Part shown: positions 8,574 to 14,639 of the stretch, one piece after another
How the letters are laid out: the number at the start of each line of letters is the position of its first letter
How positions within the stretch are numbered: position 1 is the first letter of the stretch
NCBI GenBank assembly: GCA_038895395.1
Contig: JAWANJ010000021.1
Coordinates: forward strand, 1-14,639
Direction of reading: 5' to 3'
DNA from: DTGL01 sp038895395
Lineage (GTDB): Archaea; Iainarchaeota; Iainarchaeia; Iainarchaeales; DTGL01
DNA: 14,639 bases
Notes under the pieces: generated by a model
Seen by the model: the letters and a program-made list of their open reading frames with translations, nothing else
What the model was told of the DNA's origin: nothing
Database searches by the model: none
Position numbers and translations under genes: made by a program

Positions 8574-9272
8574 ATGGCCGATCTAAATTTTGCTGACTTT
8601 CATGCAGTCGCACATATTGACCTTAGTGCTATACCAAGAAGAAAGAGAAGGTTCTTCAGAAACAAAAATCTTTTGATTAAGGAGGTTTCAAAACACATAA
8701 AGACAATGCCTGACGTAAGAGAAGCTGAAAAACAACGCATAATAGAGGAATTAAGGGTAAAGCTTGAGCAGCTTGCAAAGGAAGAACTAATTTTGCTGGC
8801 TGAAAGGTTGTTTGAACAGATGAGCAAAGAAGATGCTGAAAAAATAGTTGAAAAGAACATAAGAGAAAAGAAAAAAGAGTCAGAACAATTGACAAAGGCT
8901 GACATTGAAGAGATTGTAAACAACATATATTCTCAGATAAGAAACGCACAAGTAATAAAAGAATCGGAAAAACCACAAAAAAGTGAAAAAGAAAAGGAGA
9001 TCATGAAGGTCAAGGAGCGTTTGGAAGCTATTAGAAAAGGCAAAACAGAGGATAAGAAGCAAAAGTTCGAAAAAGAGGGGATGCTGACAAAATTACAAAC
9101 ACAAGCAGAAAAATTTGACAAGGAGATATTGGCTGAAATTGAAAAAGATGATTTGAGTGAGTTAGGCCTTGACGAGGAAGAATTTGAACTTGGTGGTAAA
9201 GAAAAGGACGAATCCTTGTTTAGAGAACTTGAGCAATTAACAGAAGAAGATAAGAAAAAAAGAAGAAGATAA
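8574..9272 (+). CDS. Highly charged coiled-coil protein, unknown function
   Basis: The 232-residue cytoplasmic product has no recognised domain. A short N-terminal part (LNFADFHAVAHIDLSAIP) ends in a very basic patch, RRKRRFFRNK (about 22-31), and is the stretch most likely to be conserved. From about 33 to 200 the sequence is dominated by E, K, L, I and A with heptad-like spacing, fitting long helices or coiled coils, broken near a KPQKSEKEKE linker. The tail is acidic (DDLSELGLDEEEFELGG) and ends with KKKRRR. ATG 8574 is preferred over the adjacent GTG 8571 because AGTG (8565-8568) lies five bases before the ATG. It ends convergently ten bases from the end of the pilin-like operon. It might be a scaffold or a nucleic-acid- or membrane-binding adaptor, but nothing in the sequence decides this. 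Confidence 0.75.
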   Translation: MADLNFADFHAVAHIDLSAIPRRKRRFFRNKNLLIKEVSKHIKTMPDVREAEKQRIIEELRVKLEQLAKEELILLAERLFEQMSKEDAEKIVEKNIREKKKESEQLTKADIEEIVNNIYSQIRNAQVIKESEKPQKSEKEKEIMKVKERLEAIRKGKTEDKKQKFEKEGMLTKLQTQAEKFDKEILAEIEKDDLSELGLDEEEFELGGKEKDESLFRELEQLTEEDKKKRRR

Positions 9273-9282
9273 GCTCCTTAAT

Positions 9283-10047
9283 TTAGGATTGTGTGTCCGC
9301 TACTTTCACACAGTTAAGGTTCTTTGGGCCTACAATGCTTTCGTTTTCCAGGCCAGGAAGCATTCCAACCGAGTGCCACATCAATAGACCTGTAAAGATA
9401 ACAACATTTTTGCTTTCTCTTCCACCATATGAAGGTATAAAACGTTTAAATAGAAGCGTAATAACTCTTGTGCTAGTCAGATTTGGAGCACTTTGTGAGA
9501 TAAGATTCAAGGCTTTGTTGAGTTTTAGCTCGGGTTCGCAAAAGTATTCAACACGTTCTACATTTTTATCACCTTTTATTTCTGTAATCTTGAGATAAAC
9601 AAAAACAAAGCGATCATGCTGATTGCCACTTGGATTGCCTGTAACATCAGGTTCATAATCTGAAGGTGTCCAAAAGTAGACCATGTAATCATAGTTCACT
9701 GCTCTTGGAGACATTATCTTGTCTAAAACTCTTTTTGCAAGTATTTTTGTATCATCTGCAAAAGTACCAGTGTTAGCATAGTCTTCTTTCATTTTAGTTA
9801 GCAACCAGTCAACTTCGTTTGCTGTTTCAAGCTCATCAGATGTAAAGCGCGGAATACTTGAGTTTAGAAAGGCACGCAGTGCGGAAGACGCATAGTCTTC
9901 ATTGAAATACTTTCTTAGGTTTATTTCAACATCACGACCATAAGATAAAGATATGTAAGCCATTGTTATAGCGAGCGTAGAGACTATAATTAACATAAAA
10001 AGTGCATCTGTTATAGAAGCTTGAGCCCTTGAGTCCTTTATTCCCAA
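9283..10047 (-). CDS. Type IV pilin-like protein (class III signal peptide), last gene of operon
   Basis: This 254-residue protein begins with a short charged leader and the site SRA|QASITDAL (cleavage predicted after A8), then a hydrophobic helix (about 14-34). This fits the archaeal prepilin peptidase motif (K/R, then G/A, then a permitted pair such as Q-A). The remaining 215 residues are polar and would sit outside the cell as a pilin head; an EYFCEPEL segment contains the one obvious cysteine. The start is TTG, supported by a GGTG exactly five bases upstream, within a GGT repeat that also encodes the end of the preceding gene. The two genes overlap by 10 bases, which implies translational coupling. 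Being larger than a typical major pilin, it is more likely a minor pilin or tip subunit. The prepilin peptidase itself is not in the window. Confidence 0.72.
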   Translation of the reverse strand: MGIKDSRAQASITDALFMLIIVSTLAITMAYISLSYGRDVEINLRKYFNEDYASSALRAFLNSSIPRFTSDELETANEVDWLLTKMKEDYANTGTFADDTKILAKRVLDKIMSPRAVNYDYMVYFWTPSDYEPDVTGNPSGNQHDRFVFVYLKITEIKGDKNVERVEYFCEPELKLNKALNLISQSAPNLTSTRVITLLFKRFIPSYGGRESKNVVIFTGLLMWHSVGMLPGLENESIVGPKNLNCVKVADTQS

Positions 10048-10556
10048 ACCACCACCACCAAAAGCATTGGCTTTACTATGGGTTCCCTAAGAGCATTTCT
10101 ATCCTTGTATGATACTGGTACCATGTGCACCACTACCCTGCTGTCAATCTTTAGCTCTTCTTTTAGATCCAAAGGGCAAGAAAAAGTATTTCCGTCAGCT
10201 ACAAAGATTCTTTCACCTTTGTTTACAAAATCATATATGTTTATGTTTTCAAAGGGCTGGGAAAGTGCTACTAAACCAGCTCTAAAGTTGTAGCCTTTTG
10301 GATTAACACTTTTGCACGTTAGCTCAAATTCGGCATAACTATCAATCTCCCTATCACTCTTCAGAATATTTGCTATTCTAACAGCATTATTTGTGATGTT
10401 GAAGTTTGCTAGAGTGTGCCTATAAATCGTATGAGCATTGTAAAATGAAACAAAAAATATAACAAGAGCAAATATGAGCGGTATCAAACTTGGTAGATCG
10501 TCACCTATTGAGCTTATATAGCCTCTTTCAGTATAAAGGGTTTGTTTTTTTTTCAA
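10038..10556 (-). CDS. Pilin-like N-terminally anchored protein
   Basis: The 172-residue product has a basic N-terminus (MKKKQTLYTERG), a near-match to a class III cleavage site (RG followed by YISSIGDD), and one hydrophobic helix at about 22-41. The rest is a soluble beta-rich head with two cysteines (in LTCKSVN and FSCPLD). The Y after RG is not in the usual consensus, so processing is uncertain; it could stay as an uncleaved anchor. The start is a TTG that directly follows the TAG of the preceding gene; GGTG in the last codons of that gene lies five bases upstream of the TTG. An A9 run covers codons 2-4. It lies inside the five-gene pilin-like operon, so a minor pilin role is likely. Confidence 0.68.
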   Translation of the reverse strand: MKKKQTLYTERGYISSIGDDLPSLIPLIFALVIFFVSFYNAHTIYRHTLANFNITNNAVRIANILKSDREIDSYAEFELTCKSVNPKGYNFRAGLVALSQPFENINIYDFVNKGERIFVADGNTFSCPLDLKEELKIDSRVVVHMVPVSYKDRNALREPIVKPMLLVVVVWE

Positions 10557-11237
10557 CTATACACCCCAGCAAGTAGGTACTTTCATATTCAAGCAATTTG
10601 TTATATCAACATTAAAGCAGTTGCTAGATTCTTTTCTTTTTAGGTAAAGGTAGCATCCTACGAGCATCTTATTCTGCTCACAAAGACCTTTGGCCATGGT
10701 TGAACAAGGTATTAGGTAAAGGTAAGAATTGCCCTTATATATCTCATGTAACACCACCATCTGGTCCATAGTTATAGGTGCTGATCTTACGTCCAAAATC
10801 GTTCTTTCTATTGGGCACAATGTTGCTTCTTTTTGGTCATACTCGAATATTTGGATCCTTGAGTTGAAATCCAATTGTGAAGAACTAACCACGGTTGGCA
10901 TACCACGTTTTTTGAGATATTCTTCACGCTCTATTATGGCAATTATAAGATGTTCAACACCAGAGTCCAAAGAAACCTCTTTTCTTAGCTCCACAACATA
11001 GTAGAAATCCATCAGGCCATAAAGGGTATACTTTCTTTTAAAGTGAATCTCTTGAGCATCACAGAGAGCTCTACTGCTAACTATACTTGAGATAATCTCT
11101 GCTGTGTCCTGAGAAATGGTTCTAGAGATATCATATATAACAGTTGACTTGAAAGAAAATGCAAAAACAACCATTATTGTGAAAAGAGCGATAGCAAGTA
11201 TCAGAAGATTTATTTTACTTAGAATAAATTCCATCAT
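10557..11237 (-). CDS. Cysteine-rich, N-terminally anchored pilin-like protein
   Basis: The 226-residue protein starts almost directly with a hydrophobic helix (about 5-29, INLLILAIALFTIMVVFAF), with no K/R-G/A cleavage motif, so it is probably an uncleaved signal anchor or a divergent minor pilin. The extracellular head contains at least eight cysteines, six of them in the last 53 residues, which suggests disulfide bonds. ATG codons at 11237 and 11234 are both possible; the ribosome binding signal is weak (AAGTGA overlapping the stop of the preceding gene). It is separated from that gene by six bases and abuts the next, so it shares their mRNA. The function is inferred from the operon: an accessory pilus or envelope component. 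Confidence 0.65.
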   Translation of the reverse strand: MMEFILSKINLLILAIALFTIMVVFAFSFKSTVIYDISRTISQDTAEIISSIVSSRALCDAQEIHFKRKYTLYGLMDFYYVVELRKEVSLDSGVEHLIIAIIEREEYLKKRGMPTVVSSSQLDFNSRIQIFEYDQKEATLCPIERTILDVRSAPITMDQMVVLHEIYKGNSYLYLIPCSTMAKGLCEQNKMLVGCYLYLKRKESSNCFNVDITNCLNMKVPTCWGV

Positions 11238-11243
11238 ATTTTT

Positions 11244-11795
11244 TCACTTCTTATAATATGCGCAAACTATTGGGAATGTTTGCTTTGGCGGTGTTTCATT
11301 TACAAGGTCATAATAGCCAAGAGGCATGCCATCACGTAAGTCTATAAGCTTGTAGCCTTCTGATGTTCGATCAGGGCAATTTTCGTAAGTTGTGGGAAAA
11401 TATATTTGCAAGGCAGTTTTGAGACAAAAACGCTCAGCATAATCTCTACTATCTAACAATATGAAAAGACATGACAGCGTAGCAGTGTCACACGTTGAAG
11501 CGCAAATTACTTCATCAGTAACAGACACAACCCTTATTCTTTGATCTTTGTAACATGTTGGTGGACCAAAGTAAAATTTTGAACTTGTTCTTAGCTCAGA
11601 AACATTTTCTATCTCCGAGCGAAACTTTTCAATGCTTTCTCTTAGCCGATTATTACAATCCTGTTTTAGCATATCGTTCATTACCATAAAGCCGATGTAA
11701 AGCACAAAACCCATTATGATCACAGCAATTAGTACTTCAAAAGGTGCGGATTCCTGTGCCTTTTCATCTTTTTGTAACCACTGCATATCATGCAT
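11244..11795 (-). CDS. Pilin-like protein with KA|QESAPFE leader
   Basis: This 183-residue protein has a charged leader, MHDMQWLQKDEKA, then QESAPFE and a hydrophobic helix (about 20-40). It resembles an archaeal class III prepilin signal with cleavage after A13; the E at +2 is outside the strict consensus, while the E at position 20 may act like the conserved pilin glutamate. The head has seven cysteines besides one just after the helix, including a CASTCDTATLSC cluster, which suggests disulfide cross-linking. The ATG shares one base with the stop of the preceding 53-residue gene (TAATG), which indicates coupled translation. A GGGGGTT sequence lies eight bases upstream. It is probably a minor pilin or pilus-associated subunit. 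Confidence 0.7.
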   Translation of the reverse strand: MHDMQWLQKDEKAQESAPFEVLIAVIIMGFVLYIGFMVMNDMLKQDCNNRLRESIEKFRSEIENVSELRTSSKFYFGPPTCYKDQRIRVVSVTDEVICASTCDTATLSCLFILLDSRDYAERFCLKTALQIYFPTTYENCPDRTSEGYKLIDLRDGMPLGYYDLVNETPPKQTFPIVCAYYKK

Positions 11796-11956
11796 TAAGA
11801 TTTAACCCCCTTGGTTGTTTTTGTAACAATCCTCTGGCTATTTTGATACATTGGTTTTATCAAGTAGATTATCATAAGGGCAACAATTGCAAAAACTAAA
11901 ATTAAGTATACTGCTGACCAACTCCCTTGTGCTTTTTTTTCACTAATAAAGGGCAA
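11795..11956 (-). CDS. 53-residue pilin-like small protein, first gene of the minus-strand operon
   Basis: This small gene encodes a 53-residue product starting MPFISEKKAQGSW, with a hydrophobic helix at about 16-34 and a short polar tail ending TKGVKS. The KA|QGS junction just before the helix resembles a class III prepilin site (G at +2 is not in the strict consensus). The start is TTG with GGTGAT at 11960-11965, three bases before it, equal to the GGTG-plus-five spacing of neighbouring genes. The stop TAA overlaps the ATG of the next gene as TAATG. The small size recalls tiny Flp-type pilins, so it could be a major pilin, but the tail is short; a small membrane subunit is the alternative. 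Confidence 0.65.
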   Translation of the reverse strand: MPFISEKKAQGSWSAVYLILVFAIVALMIIYLIKPMYQNSQRIVTKTTKGVKS

Positions 11957-11965
11957 CAAATCACC

Positions 11966-12068
11966 ACTAAATTAGATGTCTTTTGGACTATTTAAATTTT
12001 TTCAGTTTAGTTAAATTTAATAATAAGTTAAAATATCAATTTTCTAGAGACCCAAAAGACAAAATCAG
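11966..12068. promoter_or_regulatory. Divergent promoter region between the pilin-like operon and the secretion ATPase gene
   Basis: This AT-rich gap must hold both promoters. TATA-like stretches are visible on the plus strand (ttaaaatat, 12028-12036, placed to start near 12056-12060) and on the minus strand (aatttaaata, 11999-11990, placed to start near 11968); other A/T-rich candidates exist at 12010-12022. Shared control of the two halves of the pilus locus is likely, given the inverted repeat inside the region. Confidence 0.45.
11978..12060. repeat. 9-bp perfect inverted repeat GTCTTTTGG / CCAAAAGAC
   Basis: GTCTTTTGG (11978-11986) and CCAAAAGAC (12052-12060) form an exact inverted pair. 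Read toward its own gene, each arm is CCAAAAGAC followed by 21 bases to the TTG at 11956 or 20 bases to the ATG at 12081. The matching distance suggests a regulator site or shared 5' leader element rather than a stem-loop, since the arms are 65 bases apart. Confidence 0.5.
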
Positions 12069-12080
12069 AGTGATGTGGTA

Positions 12081-14363
12081 ATGAAAATAGGCGGCTTTAA
12101 CGTAGGGGATTATGTATTCAAAGAAGAGGGAAAGATTAGACACCTTATTTTTGACTGTTCAGCATGTGTTTATCGTGCTTCAATTTCTGACGATAGGGTT
12201 TGCATGTATCATGTTCTTTATGCTCTTAACGAGATTGAAGCAGATGTTGTTGTTTTATCCGACGTATATGAGCGCATCCATGATGAAAACCAAACAAAAA
12301 TGCTAAAGGAGATAGTTAAACTCATCCAAAAGTTTTCAATGGAAACACCTTGGGCTTATAATAACTTGGCAAACACTCAATACTTAAAAGATGAAGGGAT
12401 TATAAGCACAAGACATAAGATGATAGTTACTATAACCCATGATCTCATAGCTTACGATCCTTTGGGTGCCTACTTTACTTGTCTTAGAGAGATAGCAAGG
12501 GAAAAAGAAATATATGCAAGCAGCAGTGCTGAGTATAAAGCAGGAAGTGCAGTATATCTAAAAACCCTTTCATACATAAAAAATTCGTTTGAAGAGTGTG
12601 AGCTAATAAAAAAGACAAAAAAATTTATTACTGAACTTAAAGAATTACCAGAATTCAAGGAAATATACAGGGCTCTTTTTGAAGCTCAAATAAAACCAGC
12701 TTTTATAGGCTCAAGGTTGATTTTTAAAGAGGAGGAAGGCTTAGAGCTTCTTGACGAATATGTTGTAAAAAATAGCACTGTGCAGATATTTAGCCACCCA
12801 AATCAAACTCAAAATCTTTATTTTATAAACCCACCAGAATATACGTTAAGCCCAGAAAAATATTTTGTGCTTAGCAAAGCAAAGGAAATTGTTTCTGGAT
12901 ATACGCCAGGGAAAGCTTCTTTGAGCACAGTTGCTAAGTCAAGAGAATACTTTGAGAGGCTTTATAGAAGCACAATAATGGAAATTGCACATCAGCACAA
13001 TATTTCTCTAAACAAAAAAGAAATAGTTGAGCTAAGTGAAATAGTTGCAAGATACAGCGTAGGATACGGCATACTTGAAATACTTTTGATGGACAGAAAG
13101 CTTACAGATGTATACCTGGACTCACCAATTGGACAAACACCATTGTATGTGATGCACTCTGATTTTGATCAATGTGTTACAAATGTACTTTACACTGAAA
13201 GAGAAGCTGCTGCATTGATAACAAAACTCCGCGCTATGAGTGGAAGGCCATTTGATGAAGCACACCCAGTACTTGATTTTGATTTGCCTGAATTGGAAAC
13301 AAGGGTCGCTGCAATTGGCCCACCGTTAGCGCCAGACGGTGTTGCTTTTGCATTCAGATTGCATAAAATAACACCTTGGACCTTGCCACAGTTCATTGAT
13401 GTGAAATACCTAAATCCATTAGCTGCTGGACTCATATCTTTTCTTATAGACAACCAAGCAACAATTTTGGTAACAGGCTCAAGAGGATCTGGAAAAACTT
13501 CATTGCTTGGAGCGTGTATTTTAGAGATTCCAAAAAACACAAGGATAATAGTCCAAGAAGATACGCTCGAAATACCAGTTGAATATATGAAAAAGATAGG
13601 TTTCAACATACAAAGGCTAAAAACGAGGTCTCCAATAAGTGTCTCTAAAACAGAAGTAGAAGTTGAACCAGAGGAAGCTTTAAGAACAGCCTTACGCCTA
13701 GGTAACAGCGCACTTGTTATTGGTGAGGTTAGGTCAAAAGAGGCAAAAACTCTATATGAAGCAATGCGAATTGGAGCGGCAGGTAACGTTGTACTAGGCA
13801 CCATACATGGTGATTCTGCATATGCAGTTTGGGATCGTGTAGTGAATGACCTTGAAGTTCCAACCACATCTTTCAAAGCAACAGATGTTGTTATTACAGC
13901 TCGACCAATTAGGTTTTATGGTTCTTTAAAAAGCAATAGGCGTGTAGTTGAAATTACAGAGATAAGAAAGCATTGGATCGAAGAACCTGCAAGAGAAGGT
14001 GGCTTATTGGACTTGATGCGATATTCAGCAAAAGATGACAATCTTGAACTTCTTGAGGATAATTTAAAAGAGTCTGAGTTGTTTGATAAGATATCGCGCA
14101 TTTCAGGGCAATCTATCGAAGAGATGTGGAAAGACATAAGGATGCGTGCTGAATCAAAACGCTATCTTGTAGAGATGAAAAACAAGCATGATATTCCAGA
14201 ACTGCTCGAAGCAGAATATGCTTCAATGGCCAATGACAAGCTCATGCTACTAAGAGAAAAACAAATAAGGGAGTTTGGAAAGGTTAATTATGGTGAAATA
14301 CTAGAACAATGGAAAAAATGGCTTAACGAACGCATAATACCTAAACTTGTGAAAAAATCTTAA
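12081..14363 (+). CDS. Type II/IV secretion system ATPase (FlaI/CpaF/TadA family)
   Basis: This is the motor for pilus assembly or secretion: a hexameric cytoplasmic ATPase that works with a T2SF platform protein. The 760 residues contain all core motifs: an arginine-finger region FAFRLHK (R426), Walker A GSRGSGKT (466-473, K472), Asp box QEDTLEIP (E493, D494), Walker B LVIGEVR (E549) and His box GTIHGDS (H576). The long N-terminal part (1-400) includes three cysteines (C26, C29, C41) that could bind zinc, then helical segments. A C-terminal extension (about 640-760) is helical and charged. ATG 12081 is chosen with GTGAT (12070-12074) upstream; GTG 12075 is an in-frame alternative. It is divergent from the pilin-like operon and followed nine bases later by a probable T2SF gene, the usual ATPase-platform order. 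Whether the system makes a pilus, secretes, or takes up DNA cannot be told. Confidence 0.93.
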   Translation: MKIGGFNVGDYVFKEEGKIRHLIFDCSACVYRASISDDRVCMYHVLYALNEIEADVVVLSDVYERIHDENQTKMLKEIVKLIQKFSMETPWAYNNLANTQYLKDEGIISTRHKMIVTITHDLIAYDPLGAYFTCLREIAREKEIYASSSAEYKAGSAVYLKTLSYIKNSFEECELIKKTKKFITELKELPEFKEIYRALFEAQIKPAFIGSRLIFKEEEGLELLDEYVVKNSTVQIFSHPNQTQNLYFINPPEYTLSPEKYFVLSKAKEIVSGYTPGKASLSTVAKSREYFERLYRSTIMEIAHQHNISLNKKEIVELSEIVARYSVGYGILEILLMDRKLTDVYLDSPIGQTPLYVMHSDFDQCVTNVLYTEREAAALITKLRAMSGRPFDEAHPVLDFDLPELETRVAAIGPPLAPDGVAFAFRLHKITPWTLPQFIDVKYLNPLAAGLISFLIDNQATILVTGSRGSGKTSLLGACILEIPKNTRIIVQEDTLEIPVEYMKKIGFNIQRLKTRSPISVSKTEVEVEPEEALRTALRLGNSALVIGEVRSKEAKTLYEAMRIGAAGNVVLGTIHGDSAYAVWDRVVNDLEVPTTSFKATDVVITARPIRFYGSLKSNRRVVEITEIRKHWIEEPAREGGLLDLMRYSAKDDNLELLEDNLKESELFDKISRISGQSIEEMWKDIRMRAESKRYLVEMKNKHDIPELLEAEYASMANDKLMLLREKQIREFGKVNYGEILEQWKKWLNERIIPKLVKKS

Positions 14364-14372
14364 AGTGAGTTT

Positions 14373-14639
14373 ATGGCTGCTAAAGTCAAAAAAGATTCAG
14401 ATTTTACTTTAGGTAAGCTATACAAAGGTATTGTAGTTGAACGCGGTTTGCCAGCAGAAGCCGAAGGAAAATTGATGAAAAAAAAGATGCCAAGATACGT
14501 TACTTTATGCAGACAAATTTCAAAGATGGTGCCCGGCCTTGGAACCCAAAAAAAATTTCCAGAAGCACACAGTAGCGCCATAGAGTTCTTAGGCTGGGAT
14601 TTAAAACCAGAAGAATTTTCAGCAACGGTTAATTTCATA
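14373..14639 (+). CDS. Probable T2SF (FlaJ/TadB-like) platform protein, N-terminal fragment cut by window edge
   Basis: Only the first 89 residues are present, and the frame is open to the edge. They form a basic, helical cytoplasmic N-terminus (many K/R up to residue 60), with a segment EFLGWDLKPEEFSATVNF resembling the region before the first membrane helix in archaeal T2SF proteins (a G/W turn, P-E-E-F/Y, then a hydrophobic start). The start ATG has AGTG five bases upstream (14364-14367). Its position directly after the ATPase is where FlaJ/TadB genes usually sit; the family call rests mainly on this, since no membrane segment is yet visible. Confidence 0.55.
   Translation, partial: MAAKVKKDSDFTLGKLYKGIVVERGLPAEAEGKLMKKKMPRYVTLCRQISKMVPGLGTQKKFPEAHSSAIEFLGWDLKPEEFSATVNFI

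Noticed and set aside
8679..8686. AAGGAGGT, a near-perfect Shine-Dalgarno sequence inside the coiled-coil gene
   Set aside because: The nearest ATG is about 20 bases away (8706), too far for the spacing seen in this genome, and the sequence simply encodes K-E-V residues in frame.
13190..13876. A 228-codon open frame on the minus strand inside the secretion ATPase
   Set aside because: The opposite strand carries the Walker A, Asp, Walker B and His boxes here, and the minus frame shows no coherent domain or ribosome binding site; it is a shadow of the coding strand.
1..14639. CRISPR arrays, tRNA or rRNA genes, insertion sequences, toxin-antitoxin pairs
   Set aside because: No spaced direct repeats, no clover-leaf or conserved rRNA stretches, no transposase motifs, and no small toxin/antitoxin pair were visible; genes fill nearly all of the window.

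Overview
The window looks like a stretch of an AT-rich archaeal chromosome, most likely from a small-genome lineage such as one of the DPANN groups; the phylum is an inference. Evidence for archaea is a PAC2-family (proteasome assembly chaperone-like) protein, a FlaI/CpaF-type secretion ATPase with FlaJ/TadC-like membrane proteins, TATA-like boxes about 25 nt before probable start points, and GGTG/GGTGAT Shine-Dalgarno sequences matching the archaeal 16S tail. No RNA gene, CRISPR array or insertion sequence was seen, and no intergenic gap exceeds about 125 bases.

Layout. Left block, plus strand: a type II secretion F-domain (T2SF) membrane protein (15-929), a 1528-residue exported, membrane-anchored protein of unknown family (1012-5598), a single-pass protein with a PEGA-like domain and Ig/CARDB-like repeats (start corrected to 5634), and a PAC2-family protein (7203-7955). 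Middle: a small multi-pass membrane protein (minus, 7972-8532) diverges from a highly charged coiled-coil protein (plus, 8574-9272), with nearly overlapping promoters between them. Right block: a minus-strand operon of five tightly packed genes (11956 down to 9283), each with an N-terminal hydrophobic helix and four with class III (type IV prepilin-like) processing sites or near-matches. Its first gene encodes only 53 residues. Divergent from it is the secretion ATPase (12081-14363), followed nine bases later by the start of a probable second T2SF protein cut by the window edge.

Taken together, the ATPase, two T2SF-type platform proteins and five pilin-like proteins suggest a type IV pilus or Tad-like secretion/adhesion apparatus. 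The giant protein and its Ig/PEGA neighbour would be surface or secreted partners, but this link rests on proximity only. The PAC2, coiled-coil and four-helix membrane genes may be unrelated residents. The main unfamiliar items are the 1528-residue protein, the compact cysteine-rich pilin-like operon, and a 9-bp inverted repeat placed almost symmetrically upstream of both divergent pilus transcription units.
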